17,900 nucleotides of DNA. Origin: UBA4736 sp002404015 (GTDB lineage Bacteria; Chloroflexota; Dormibacteria; Dormibacterales; Dormibacteraceae). Shown here one piece after another: positions 6,523 to 15,092 of the stretch. Positions within the stretch are counted from its first letter, which is position 1. Each line of letters opens with the position of its first letter. The stretch lies in assembly GCA_036747295.1 (NCBI GenBank), contig DAIOCN010000040.1, positions 1-17,900 on the forward strand, written 5' to 3'. The notes under the pieces were generated by a model. It did no database searches and had not been told where the DNA came from. It saw only the letters and a list, made by a program, of their open reading frames with translations. The translations under genes were made by a program, and so were the position numbers.

Positions 6523-8511
6523 TCAGTTCCGGCCGATCAGACCGATCGGAGCGTTCTGCCGGTTCTGGTTGTCGCCCCCGCCGTTTCCGTTGTCGCCTCC
6601 GCCGTCCCCGTTGTCCTCGTGGTTGGGGAGGTTGAGCGCGTCGGTGAAGATGTCCTCGTCGTGCACGACCCCGTTGGTCGGCGTGTAGGGGTCGGTGTTG
6701 CGGGTGTCCGACCAGATCGGGTGGGCCTGCGTGCCCTTGTTGATGGTCAGGCCCGAGTAGTCGCCGTTGAATCCGGCCTGGACGCCGTCAGGCGGTGCAA
6801 ACACCGGCGAGATGACCTTGAATGCGAACGGGGTATGGGGGGTGCCGCCGGCGAGCACGTAGTCGGAGTTGCTCGCCTGCACACCCGGCTGGCCGGGTGC
6901 GAACCCGGCCGTGGGCGTGGCGTTCTCGTTGGGCACCCGCTGCGTCCGGTAGTAGCTGTCGCCGAGCTGGTCGCCCCCGACGAGCGCCCGCTCAACGGCT
7001 GGCATGTAGTGGTCGAGCCCGCGGTCGGGGTTGACCGTGCCCTTCTCGCTCCAGGTCTTGCCGCCGTCGGCCGACTCGGAGAGCTGGATGTCGAATTCAC
7101 CGTTCCGGTAGTCCTGCCAAGTGGCGAATACGTGGTTGTTCTGCGTGTTGAAGCTGATCCGCGGGAAGTCGTTGGTCCGTATGAATGCACCCGGGATGCA
7201 CTCCTCGGGGCCTCGGCCGAAGTTGCACTGCGGCTCGCCCACGATGACGTCGTCGCCGACCTTCGTCGGGGCTGCGCAGTTCAGTTTCGCGGTTCCTGTT
7301 GCCGAGTTGCCGGTCGGGTGGCAGAGCACCGCCAGCTGCTGGCCGTTGGGGTTGCTGGCGGCAGTGTTGCCGTTGTTGAACACGACCGAGAGGTCACCGT
7401 TGGGCAGCACGGTCGGGTCCGAGCCCTGGTCGAAATTGCAGGCGTTCGCCGGCTGCGTGGGGTCGAAAAAATTGCCGAAGAAGCACAGGGGTGAGGTGCC
7501 GCTGATCTCTTGGGGCGTGGAGAAGTGGCGACCCTGGTCGGTCGACATGGAACCGAAGATCGGCGACCGCTGGTAGTTGCCGTGGGCGTCGAAGCGGAAC
7601 ACCGTCCACGTGACGTAGACGTTGTCCCGGTTGGGGCTGTTCGGATAGCTGTCGGCCGCGATCAGGTTCTTATCGTGGACGACCAGCCCGCTGTTGTCCT
7701 CGACGACCATGAAGTTCCGGGCGGTGACGTTGTAGAAGAACGAGCCGTTGGCCCCTTTTGGAGACTCGGTGACGAAGAGGCCGGAGGCGTTGCTGTTCAC
7801 ATCGAAGATCACGCAGCTGAAGTAGGCGCGCCCCTGGGAGTCGTATGCGGGCGCCGGGTCGCTGGCCGCGTCATACGTGTGAAGCGTGCCGGGGCCGCCG
7901 ACGATGGTGTGGCGGTTGGGGTCGGCCACGGTCGGCTCCTGCCCCGCCGGATCGTTGAGCTTCTGGCGGAACGGAGGCAGCAGATCGCCCCAGGACTGGC
8001 CGTTGTTGGTCGACCAGTCGATGCCGCACTGGTTGAAGCCGACGCGGCTGTCGTTCTGGCCCGCGATAAGGTTGTTGGGGTTGGCCGGGCTGTAGGCGAT
8101 CGCCTCCTCCGCCTGGCGGCGGAAGGAGCAGTCCTGGTTGACCCGGACGTTGCCGTTGCTGTCGCGGTCGCAGCCCAGGGTTCCCCGGGTCTGGCCGACC
8201 GGGTTGGCGCCGAGGTCGCCGCTGGGGCTGACGTCAGCCCCGTTGGCCCGCTCGTCGGCCTGGCTGGCGCCGGCCAGCGCCTGGGCGGCGGCGCTCAAGG
8301 TGCCGCCCGAGATGAACGGCAGCGTCTTCTTAACGGTTACCGTCTGGCCGTTGACGACCGCATGCTCTGTCAGGACGGCCGGCTTCAGCTGGCCCTTTAC
8401 CGCTCGCTTCAGCTGGCCATCGCTGGCCGTGGCCGAAGTGCCGGTGATGGCCACGGCCCCGACCAGCACGGCCAGGAGTCCGAGAATGGTCAAACTCGCA
8501 CGCAAGCGCAC
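6523..8511 (-). CDS. Secreted BNR/Asp-box repeat (sialidase-like propeller) protein, 662 aa
   Basis: The GTG at 8511 is chosen because it follows a strong GGGGGGAG Shine-Dalgarno (8526-8519) and begins a clean Sec signal peptide (about residues 1-29, RLRASLTILGLLAVLVGAV...SATA); the frame is open 27 codons further upstream. Three Asp-box-type turns are visible: S-T-N-N-G-Q-S-W near residue 164, S-T-D-Q-G-R-H-F near 318 and S-A-D-G-G-K-T-W near 479. This pattern is typical of beta-propeller exo-sialidase-fold proteins. The catalytic Arg triad and Tyr of true sialidases cannot be confirmed by eye, so no enzyme activity is assigned. The last ~35 residues are a Gly/Asn/Asp-rich tail ending in PIGLIGRN. 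It converges on the small exported protein gene. Confidence 0.8.
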   Translation of the reverse strand: MRLRASLTILGLLAVLVGAVAITGTSATASDGQLKRAVKGQLKPAVLTEHAVVNGQTVTVKKTLPFISGGTLSAAAQALAGASQADERANGADVSPSGDLGANPVGQTRGTLGCDRDSNGNVRVNQDCSFRRQAEEAIAYSPANPNNLIAGQNDSRVGFNQCGIDWSTNNGQSWGDLLPPFRQKLNDPAGQEPTVADPNRHTIVGGPGTLHTYDAASDPAPAYDSQGRAYFSCVIFDVNSNASGLFVTESPKGANGSFFYNVTARNFMVVEDNSGLVVHDKNLIAADSYPNSPNRDNVYVTWTVFRFDAHGNYQRSPIFGSMSTDQGRHFSTPQEISGTSPLCFFGNFFDPTQPANACNFDQGSDPTVLPNGDLSVVFNNGNTAASNPNGQQLAVLCHPTGNSATGTAKLNCAAPTKVGDDVIVGEPQCNFGRGPEECIPGAFIRTNDFPRISFNTQNNHVFATWQDYRNGEFDIQLSESADGGKTWSEKGTVNPDRGLDHYMPAVERALVGGDQLGDSYYRTQRVPNENATPTAGFAPGQPGVQASNSDYVLAGGTPHTPFAFKVISPVFAPPDGVQAGFNGDYSGLTINKGTQAHPIWSDTRNTDPYTPTNGVVHDEDIFTDALNLPNHEDNGDGGGDNGNGGGDNQNRQNAPIGLIGRN

Positions 8512-8518
8512 GTTCTGT

Positions 8519-8549
8519 CTCCCCCCTTGGGCGTTGAGCCCAAAACCTA
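8519..8549 (-). promoter_or_regulatory. Leader of the Asp-box protein: -10-like box, hairpin and Shine-Dalgarno
   Basis: Reading on the minus strand, TAGGTT (8549-8544) fits a -10 element. It is followed at once by a perfect six-base stem, TTGGGC/GCCCAA (8543-8538 with 8532-8527, five-base loop), and then GGGGGGAG (8526-8519), seven bases before the GTG. The hairpin abuts the ribosome binding site and could affect its access. Nothing else is apparent in the ~200-base gap 8512-8710. Confidence 0.45.
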
Positions 8550-8710
8550 CGATTCTCCCCGCGATGCGCCGCCAATCGGCGACGCTGATCAAGGATCCTC
8601 TGACGGCGAGGGCGCTGTCAACCGGTCATCTCGACACCTCGCCCGGAGCGCCGCGTGCTGTCCTCGCCGGGCCCTGTCGAGCGCCTACTCGACTGCCTGG
8701 TGCGCCTCTC

Positions 8711-9508
8711 TCAGCGGGTCCGGTCGTACCTCAAGAACAGGTGCGAGCGGTGGCGCCGGACCGAGGCCAGCCGCCACCATTCGGGGCGTGCCGGCAGCAG
8801 CTCGAGGCCCTCGAGGAGGCCCAGCCGGCCGTCGCCAGCCGAGCGGCCGGCGAGGACCGGGGAGAGCGTCAGGAAGAGGGAGTCGAGCAGTGCCTCTTCC
8901 AGGAACCGGGCCATCAGGTGGGGACCGCCCTCGGTCAGGATCCGGCGGTGGCCTTCGGCCCGCAGCGCCTCCAGGATCCGGCGCCCGCCCAGCGGGCCCG
9001 AGCCCAGCGAACGCACCCGCGTGCCTCCCGTCAGCTTCCCGCGCAGCCAGGCCTCGCCCGCGTCCGTGGTGAGGATGAGGCCGTCGGGCTGGAGCGCCCG
9101 CTCTGAGGGGTCGATCTCGCCGCTCGCGGTCACGACCGCCAGGCGTGGCTCCCCCAGTCGCGCGAAGGCGTCCGCCAGCGGCGGGTAGATGTAGGCGGGC
9201 GTCCACAGGTGGCCGGAATCAGCCCGCAGCGTGCCGGCGCCGACCACAACCACCTCGGCCAGGGCCCTCAGGATCCCCATGACCAGGCGGTCGGCCGGGC
9301 TCCGGCCGCTGATGGTCGGACCGGCCCCCGCGCCGGGCGCGTCGAGGGCGACCACACCGTCCAGCGAGCTCACGAAATTGCAGTAGAGGACGTCGTCGGG
9401 AAGCGAAAGCGCGCCCCCATAAAGGGCCGCCACCTCGGGAGGCAGGGATCCCGCCGCCGCCGGTGGCTCCTCGAATACGAGCTGGAGGGCGTCCACGATC
9501 CTCGCCAA
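8711..9508 (-). CDS. RibD C-terminal/DHFR-like reductase family protein, 265 aa
   Basis: The protein matches the RibD-C domain, an NAD(P)H-dependent DHFR-like fold: VSSLDGVVAL near residues 46-55, VVVVGAGTLRADSGHLW near 86-102, a nucleotide-binding-like LTEGGPHLMARFL near 190-203, and the end block LDSLFLTLSPVLAG. In riboflavin synthesis this domain reduces the ribosylamino-pyrimidine, but stand-alone copies are common and their substrates are mostly unknown. No deaminase domain is fused and no other rib gene lies nearby. The start is uncertain: TTG at 9508 opens the frame and GTG at 9496 is an alternative; neither has a clear ribosome binding site. It is divergent from the cyclic-di-GMP gene across 46 bases. 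Confidence 0.85.
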   Translation of the reverse strand: MARIVDALQLVFEEPPAAAGSLPPEVAALYGGALSLPDDVLYCNFVSSLDGVVALDAPGAGAGPTISGRSPADRLVMGILRALAEVVVVGAGTLRADSGHLWTPAYIYPPLADAFARLGEPRLAVVTASGEIDPSERALQPDGLILTTDAGEAWLRGKLTGGTRVRSLGSGPLGGRRILEALRAEGHRRILTEGGPHLMARFLEEALLDSLFLTLSPVLAGRSAGDGRLGLLEGLELLPARPEWWRLASVRRHRSHLFLRYDRTR

Positions 9509-9535
9509 TCTCGCAGAAAGCAGGTCTTGAGGTGT

Positions 9536-9541
9536 TAAGGT
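9536..9541 (+). promoter_or_regulatory. Weak -10 candidate (TAAGGT) for the GGDEF/EAL gene
   Basis: TAAGGT fits TAnnnT and would give a leader of only about seven bases before the GTG at 9555. No Shine-Dalgarno sequence is present. The spacing is longer than in the other candidates of this window. Confidence 0.25.
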
Positions 9542-9554
9542 CCCGCCCTAACCC

Positions 9555-12500
9555 GTGAAACTCCACGACCGCACGTCAGCGGACGCGATCGCGCGTGAGG
9601 CGACGCTGCGAGCCCTGTACGACCTGGCTGTAGTCGCCAGCGGCGTTCGCGACCCGGCTGAGATCGCGCGCATGGCGGTCGAGCACGCCCAGCGCCTGCT
9701 GCATGTGGACGGCGCCGTCGTATTCGTCTTCGACGCCGTCACCGGCCTTCTGCAGCCGCTGCACGAGACAGCCTCGGCGGTCAGCGAGCCGCCGGTGATC
9801 CCGGGCGAGGGCGCGATCGGGCTGGCCTTCCAGAAGGGCGAGCCGGTGACCATCGACGACTATCGAAGCTGGGACCAGGCGATCCCCGAATCGGCGCGCC
9901 GGGGGATCGTGAGCGTCCTGGCGGTGCCGCTGGTCGCGGACCACCCGATCGGCGCGGTTGGCGTGTGGACCTACGAGGCCCGCCGCTTCATGGCCGAAGA
10001 CGCCCAGCTGCTTTCAGTGTTCGCGGGCCAGATCGCCCCGGCCCTGGAGGCGGCTCGCCTGACCAAGGAAGCCGAGCGCCGGGCGGAGATGTTCGAGGCC
10101 CTCCACGAGGTGGCGGTCGCGGCAGGCGGCGTGGTCGAGCCGGACGCCCTGGCCGCCCTGGTCGTCGATCGGGCTCGCCGCATGTTGGGCGTGGGCGGCG
10201 CCGGCATCTGGTGGTGGACGCAGCCCCAGGCAATCCTGGCCCACGTGGCCAGCGACGACGTTCGCGTGATGCAGCACCCCACCGACTACCGGACCGGAGA
10301 GGACGCGGTTGGGCTCGCCTTCGACAAGCGCCGGGTGGTCATCATCGACGACTACCAGGCCTGGCCGGCCGCCTCCCGCGAGCCCCGCAAGCGCGGTGTG
10401 CGGTCGAGCGTCGCGGTGCCTCTGATCGCCGGCGACCGGCCGGTCGGCGCCATGTCGATCTGGACCTACGAGCCGCGCCGCTTCAAACCCGAGGACGTCC
10501 GCGTCCTGGCCCTCTTCGCGTCCCAGGTGGCGCCCACCATCGACGCCGCCCAGCTCGCGAAGGAGTCGGAGATCAAGGCCGACACCTTCGAGGCGCTGCA
10601 CGAGCTGGCCGTGGCCGCAGGAGGCGTGCTGGACCCTCGCCGCCTGGCCGCGCTGGCCGTCGACCGCGCCCGCGACCTCTTCGGGGTCGAGAGCGGCGCC
10701 CTGGTGTGGTGGGACGCCGACACCGCAGTAATGCGCGTCCTCGCCGACAACGCCCCGCGCGCCAAATCGGGCGGCGAGGTCCCCGTCCACCAGGGCGCGG
10801 TGGGCCTGGCCTACATGCGCCGGGAGCCGGTGATCGTCAACGACTACGAGCACTGGGAGCGCGCCCAGCCCGAGGGTATCGACCACGGCGTGAAGAGCAT
10901 GGCCGCGGTGCCGCTGCTGGTCGGCGACCGGGCGGCGGGCGGGCTGCTCCTGCGCAGCCGGACGATCGACTTCTTCGACTCCGAGCACACCAAGCTGATG
11001 TCCCTGCTGGCAGCCCAGGTGGCCCCCGCCCTGGAGAGCGCCCGGTTGGTCGAGGAGCGCGAGGAGCAGGCCCGGTCCTTCCGAATCCTCAACGAGTTCG
11101 CCCTCAAGGTGAGCGGCGTTCTGCGTCCGGCCGACCTGGCCCGCCGAGCCGTCCAGCACGCCCGCGAGCTGATGTCCGCCGAGAACGCCGGCCTGGCGTT
11201 CTGGACTCCGGCCGAGGCCAAGCTCAGGGTGCTGGCGGATACCGACCTGCGGCAGTCGGCGTCGGCCCCGGCCCCGGCGCCCGGTGAGGGCATCGTCGGC
11301 CACTGCTTCGCCACCCGCCAGCCGATTGTCGTCGAGGATTACTCGAAGTGGCCCCAGGCCCACGGCCGGGTCCTCAGCCACGGCGTCGCGAGCGCCGCTG
11401 CCGTTCCCCTGCTGGTGGGTGACCGGGCCGTCGGGGTGCTTTCGGTGCGCTGCAACCTGGCGACCCGATTCTCGGCCGGCCAGATGCAGCTGCTGACGCT
11501 GCTGGCCGCCCAGCTGGCGCCTGCCCTGGAGGCGGCCCGCCTTCACGCCGACCTGGCCGGTTCCGAGCAGCGCTTCCGCTCTCTCTACCAGACGATCGCA
11601 TGTGCGGTCCTGGTCCAGGGCCCCACGGGCGAGGTCCTCGACGCCAACCGGGCCGCCGAGGGCATGTTCGGAATGAAGCTGGCCAGGATGCGGGCGCGGC
11701 GAACCGATGAGCTCTGGGATGAGAGCGCCGAGGACGGCACCCCGGTCCCCTTCGAGCAGCGACCGGCGATGCGCGCCCTGGCCACGTGCAAGCCGGTGCG
11801 CGACTTCTATCTCCGGGTGGCCCGCCGCGACGGCTCGGTGCGCTGGCTGCAGGGCGACTCGATCCCGGTGCTCGACGCGGACGGGCAGCCGGTCAGCGTG
11901 GTCACCAGCTGCATCGACATCACCGACCGGCGCAAGGCCGAGGCCGCGCTTCGGGAGAGCGAGGGGCGTTTCCGGGCGGTCTTCGACCGTGCGGCGATCG
12001 GCGTGGCCAGGGTCAGCCTGGCGGGCGAGATGATGGAGGCCAACCCGGCCCTCGCCGAGATGCTCGGGTACAAGCAGAAGGACATGGTCGGCATGTCGGT
12101 GGCCCGCCTGATGCATTCCGACGACTACGACGAGGAGAGCCTGCGGGCGCTAGCCGAAGGCCAGGGTGCCGAGCTCCAGGTGGAAGCCCGCTGCATCCGC
12201 AAGGACCGAGAGCTGATCTGGACCAACGCGATCACCTCGCTGGTCCGCGACGACGACGGCATGCCCAGCTTCGTCATCGTGATGGTGGAGGACATCACCG
12301 CCCGCAAGGCCCAGGAGGAGGCGCTCGCCCACCAGGCCTTGCACGACGCGCTGACCGGGTTGCCCAACCGGAGCCTGCTGCAGGACCGGCTCCAGCAGGC
12401 GATCCGACTGGCCCAGCGCGGCCAGACCCACATGGCGCTGCTGATGATGGACCTCGATCGCTTCAAGGACGTCAACGACACCTTCGGCCACCACACGGGC

Positions 12501-13628
12501 GACCTCCTGCTCCGCGAGGTCGCCAACCGGCTGCGCTCCGAGCTGCGCGGCTCCGACACGGTGGCCCGCCTGGGCGGCGACGAGTTCGCGATCGTGCTGG
12601 GCGCCGTGGAGGGTGAGCTAGGCGCCACCCTGGCCGCCCGCAAGCTGCTCAAGGCGCTGGAACCGGTGTTCACGATCGAGGGTGAGAAGCTGCACGTCGG
12701 GGCCAGCTTGGGGATCGCGCTCTTCCCGGACCACGGCGACGACGGCGACGTCCTGATGCGCCACGCCGACGTCGCCATGTACGTCGCCAAGCGGGCGGCC
12801 AGCGGCTACGCGGTCTACGCAGCCGAGGAGGACACGCACAGCCCCGGCCGCCTGGCGCTGATCAGCGACCTCCGCCTGGCCCTGGACGGCGACGAGCTGG
12901 AGCTGTACTACCAGCCCAAGGTCGAGCTGGCAACCTGCCAGGTCACCGGGGTGGAGGCGCTCGTCCGCTGGCGGCGGCCGCGCCAGGGCCTGATGCTCCC
13001 AGACGATTTCATCCCGCTCGCGGAGCACACGGGCCTGATCCGGAAGCTCGGCCTGTGGGTGCTGGACGCCGCCCTGGCGCAGGCCAGGGCGTGGGCCGAC
13101 GAGGGGCTCGACCTGCGCATGGCCGTCAACCTGTCGATGCGCAACCTGCACGATCCGGAGCTGCCAGACACGCTCGAGGAGCTGCTCCGCAAGCACCAGG
13201 TGGCGGCCCAGGTGCTGCAGGTCGAGATCACTGAGAGCACCCTGATGGCCGACCCCGAGCACGCGATGACCATCCTGACCCGGCTCGACCACATGGGAGT
13301 CGGTCTCTCGATCGACGACTTCGGGACGGGATACTCCTCGCTGTCCTATCTGCGCCGGCTGCCGGTGCGGGAGATCAAGATCGACAAGTCTTTCGTGCTC
13401 GACATGGAGGAGGAGAACGCGGCTGTCATCGTGCGCTCGACCATCGACCTGGGCCACAACCTCGGGTTGAAGGTGGTCGCCGAGGGAGTGGAGACCGCGC
13501 GCGCCCTGCACCTGGTGGCGGAGAGCGGCTGCGATCTCGTCCAGGGCAGGTTGTTCGGCGCCCCGATGCGGCCGGCCAGGCTCGCGAGCAAGCTCCAGAA
13601 GTCGCTGAAAGTCACGCTGCCGAGATGA
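9555..13628 (+). CDS. Multi-sensor cyclic-di-GMP protein: 4x GAF, 2x PAS, GGDEF, EAL, 1357 aa
   Basis: Four consecutive GAF domains begin near residues 18, 179, 345 and 509. They are similar enough to be recent tandem copies: each starts like 'FEALHELAVAAGG' and contains 'VAVPL..GDR.VG'. Two PAS domains follow (about 670-790 and 797-918). The diguanylate cyclase domain has intact G1007-G-D-E-F1011 and an RxxD inhibitory site (R998-D1001) five residues upstream. The phosphodiesterase domain has E1134-A-L, NLSMRNL, EITES, D1254-D-F-G-T-G and VVAEGVE, so every usual catalytic residue is present. Both synthesis and hydrolysis of cyclic-di-GMP are possible, set by GAF/PAS ligands. No transmembrane segment is seen, so it is cytoplasmic. 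The start is GTG. It stands alone; the next gene is 98 bases downstream. Confidence 0.95.
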   Translation: MKLHDRTSADAIAREATLRALYDLAVVASGVRDPAEIARMAVEHAQRLLHVDGAVVFVFDAVTGLLQPLHETASAVSEPPVIPGEGAIGLAFQKGEPVTIDDYRSWDQAIPESARRGIVSVLAVPLVADHPIGAVGVWTYEARRFMAEDAQLLSVFAGQIAPALEAARLTKEAERRAEMFEALHEVAVAAGGVVEPDALAALVVDRARRMLGVGGAGIWWWTQPQAILAHVASDDVRVMQHPTDYRTGEDAVGLAFDKRRVVIIDDYQAWPAASREPRKRGVRSSVAVPLIAGDRPVGAMSIWTYEPRRFKPEDVRVLALFASQVAPTIDAAQLAKESEIKADTFEALHELAVAAGGVLDPRRLAALAVDRARDLFGVESGALVWWDADTAVMRVLADNAPRAKSGGEVPVHQGAVGLAYMRREPVIVNDYEHWERAQPEGIDHGVKSMAAVPLLVGDRAAGGLLLRSRTIDFFDSEHTKLMSLLAAQVAPALESARLVEEREEQARSFRILNEFALKVSGVLRPADLARRAVQHARELMSAENAGLAFWTPAEAKLRVLADTDLRQSASAPAPAPGEGIVGHCFATRQPIVVEDYSKWPQAHGRVLSHGVASAAAVPLLVGDRAVGVLSVRCNLATRFSAGQMQLLTLLAAQLAPALEAARLHADLAGSEQRFRSLYQTIACAVLVQGPTGEVLDANRAAEGMFGMKLARMRARRTDELWDESAEDGTPVPFEQRPAMRALATCKPVRDFYLRVARRDGSVRWLQGDSIPVLDADGQPVSVVTSCIDITDRRKAEAALRESEGRFRAVFDRAAIGVARVSLAGEMMEANPALAEMLGYKQKDMVGMSVARLMHSDDYDEESLRALAEGQGAELQVEARCIRKDRELIWTNAITSLVRDDDGMPSFVIVMVEDITARKAQEEALAHQALHDALTGLPNRSLLQDRLQQAIRLAQRGQTHMALLMMDLDRFKDVNDTFGHHTGDLLLREVANRLRSELRGSDTVARLGGDEFAIVLGAVEGELGATLAARKLLKALEPVFTIEGEKLHVGASLGIALFPDHGDDGDVLMRHADVAMYVAKRAASGYAVYAAEEDTHSPGRLALISDLRLALDGDELELYYQPKVELATCQVTGVEALVRWRRPRQGLMLPDDFIPLAEHTGLIRKLGLWVLDAALAQARAWADEGLDLRMAVNLSMRNLHDPELPDTLEELLRKHQVAAQVLQVEITESTLMADPEHAMTILTRLDHMGVGLSIDDFGTGYSSLSYLRRLPVREIKIDKSFVLDMEEENAAVIVRSTIDLGHNLGLKVVAEGVETARALHLVAESGCDLVQGRLFGAPMRPARLASKLQKSLKVTLPR

Positions 13629-13714
13629 CTTAAAGCGGGTTAACGGGGGACGCTTGCCCGCCCGGCTGGGCCGGTCGCCCTGAACCTGATCCTGCTCTGC
13701 CAGCTCGTGGGCGC

Positions 13715-13720
13715 TAGCTT
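13715..13720 (+). promoter_or_regulatory. Candidate -10 element (TAGCTT) for the CPBP protease pair
   Basis: TAGCTT fits TAnnnT and ends six bases before the GTG at 13727, the best leaderless spacing in this window. There is no Shine-Dalgarno sequence. The 98-base gap after the GGDEF/EAL gene contains no obvious terminator. Confidence 0.45.
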
Positions 13721-13726
13721 TTAGGG

Positions 13727-14284
13727 GTGCTATTCGCCTTCGAGCGCCCGCGGGCGCGGGCGGTTGGGGTGGCGACGCTCGCCCTCGGCCTCGAGTTCGC
13801 GCGCGTCCTGGGCACCCGGGTCCCCGGCCTCGAGCTGACAGCCCTGCTGGCCGGCGGCCTGGCGCTCTGCCTGCTGGCCGTCGGAATGTCGCCGGCTCAG
13901 CTTGGACTCGGAAATGACCGGCTCGGCCTGCGCCTGCTCGGGGGCCTGGCCCTGACCGCCGCGTTGCTCCTGCCGGCCGCGGTGCGCTGGGGCGGCGGGC
14001 CCGAGCTGGGCGCCCCGCTCGCGGCGGCGGCCGTCGCCGTCTCGGTCGGCGAGGAGCTGGCCTTTCGGGGCGCCCTGTACGCGGCGCTGGACGAGGTCGG
14101 GGGGCCCGGCCTGGCGGTACTCGGAAGCACCGCGCTCTGGACGCTCGCCCACGCCCTGTCCCACCCGATCGCGTTCCTACCGGCGGTCGCTGCCGCCGGC
14201 CTGCTGCTGGGGCTCTGGCGCTGGGCCTGTCGCGACCTGGTGGGCCCGATTCTGGCCCACACTCTTGCGGACCTGGCGCTTTGA
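13727..14284 (+). CDS. CPBP family intramembrane metalloprotease, 185 aa
   Basis: The three CPBP (Abi/Rce1-like) motifs are all present: E109-E-L-A-F-R114 (EExxxR), H142 in WTLAHAL, and H178-T-L-A-D182 near the C-terminus. These residues line the glutamate-histidine active site within the membrane in Rce1-type proteases. Several hydrophobic helices cover nearly the whole protein (about residues 15-55, 65-85, 90-105, 128-145 and 152-170). The length is at the short end for the family. The start is GTG. The stop codon overlaps the next start by four bases (TTGA), so the next gene, a single-pass membrane protein, is translationally coupled. In bacteria the family has roles in bacteriocin immunity, prenyl-protein processing and surface-protein handling; no specific role is shown here. 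Confidence 0.88.
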   Translation: MLFAFERPRARAVGVATLALGLEFARVLGTRVPGLELTALLAGGLALCLLAVGMSPAQLGLGNDRLGLRLLGGLALTAALLLPAAVRWGGGPELGAPLAAAAVAVSVGEELAFRGALYAALDEVGGPGLAVLGSTALWTLAHALSHPIAFLPAVAAAGLLLGLWRWACRDLVGPILAHTLADLAL

Positions 14285-15027
14285 GGAAGGCCGCCCTCCT
14301 CGCCCTGGCCGCGGCTGCCTACGTCCTGGCGGCGTGGGCTGTCACGCCCGGCTTCTTCGACGGTATCGCGCCGCCGGAGCCGTATCGCTGGGTCTCGCCG
14401 CCGCCCCAGTTCAAGAACGGCAACCAGCCACCCCTCCCCGGCCACGCCAGCTTCAAGGTGGGCTCCAACGGCGTGCTGGACCCCGGAACGGCGTTCACCG
14501 GTGACGGCCAGGCCAGCGTCAGCTTCATTCCGGGCGCCTTCGTGGCGCCGCCCGACCGGTCGCCAGTGACGATGGACATCAAGCCCGTATCGGCGTACCC
14601 GGACACTACCGGCGTCCACGTGGCGACCAACGTGTACTGCGTAACGGCCAGCAAGCCCGTGGCTCCCGGTAAGGACGTCCTGGTCACCCTGCGCTTCTCC
14701 GACCAGGCGCCGGCCCCCAGCGACGTCTACCTCCTGCCGGATGGCTCCCAGAGCTGGCGCCGGCTGGGGTCGACCGGTGCTTCGGCCCCCTATACGATCT
14801 CCACCCGCAGCACCGCGCTGGGCTGCTTCATGGCCGGCTACCCCGCGGACGCCGGCGTCAAGGCCAGCGGACCTCGGGTCGGCGGCGGCCAGCTCGTCCC
14901 GATCCTGGTCGCGGTGGCGATCCTGGTGGTGGTCCTGGCCGGCGTCCCGCTGGCGGTCCTCAGGAGGCGCGGGGCCGCAGCGGAGAACGAAGCGGAAGAC
15001 GAAGAGGTGCCGACCCCGCCCAGTTAG
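14281..15027 (+). CDS. Type I single-pass membrane protein of unknown function, 248 aa
   Basis: I do not recognise a family. The architecture is clear: an N-terminal signal peptide (about residues 2-21, RKAALLALAAAAYVLAAWA), an extracytoplasmic domain of roughly 180 residues rich in beta-type sequence with two cysteines (about 120 and 181), a Gly-rich spacer, one transmembrane helix near residues 206-229, an RRR stop-transfer, and a short acidic tail ending EVPTPPS. The start is TTG at 14281, overlapping the protease stop by four bases. No better start lies nearby, and this one gives a complete signal sequence. The coupling to an intramembrane protease suggests they work together, possibly as protease and substrate or partner; that is inference only. 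Confidence 0.78.
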   Translation: MRKAALLALAAAAYVLAAWAVTPGFFDGIAPPEPYRWVSPPPQFKNGNQPPLPGHASFKVGSNGVLDPGTAFTGDGQASVSFIPGAFVAPPDRSPVTMDIKPVSAYPDTTGVHVATNVYCVTASKPVAPGKDVLVTLRFSDQAPAPSDVYLLPDGSQSWRRLGSTGASAPYTISTRSTALGCFMAGYPADAGVKASGPRVGGGQLVPILVAVAILVVVLAGVPLAVLRRRGAAAENEAEDEEVPTPPS

Positions 15028-15048
15028 TGGTCCGGTCCCCGAGCGATT

Positions 15049-15072
15049 CCTCCCCCCGCCTGCGGGGGGAGG
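15049..15072. repeat. Perfect 24-base GC palindrome (REP-like), between convergent genes
   Basis: Two 11-base arms (15049-15059 and 15062-15072) match perfectly around a CT spacer. The core matches the hairpins of the left-edge tandem repeat. It sits in the 65-base gap between convergent genes and could act as a bidirectional transcript end, though no T run follows. A 10-base direct repeat (CGCCCAGTTA at 15017-15026 and 15086-15095) flanks it, overlapping the stop codons of both neighbours. Confidence 0.8.
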
Positions 15073-15092
15073 GTCCGGCTGCTCTCGCCCAG

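Noticed and set aside
6523..6640. RTX-type calcium-binding repeats in the Gly/Asn/Asp-rich tail
   Set aside because: The tail lacks the regular nonapeptide GGxGxDxUx pattern; it is low-complexity linker-like sequence.
6223..9072. Large plus-strand frames opposite the Asp-box gene
   Set aside because: Val/Arg/Gly-rich antisense translations with no recognisable domain, against a gene with signal peptide, ribosome binding site and Asp boxes.
10014..12116. 700-codon open frame on the minus strand inside the GGDEF/EAL gene
   Set aside because: It is antisense to a gene with full domain signatures, and its His/Gly/Arg-rich sequence has no domain logic; long antisense frames are expected at this GC content. 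The same applies to the minus-strand frames at 12618-13511 and 12125-12790.
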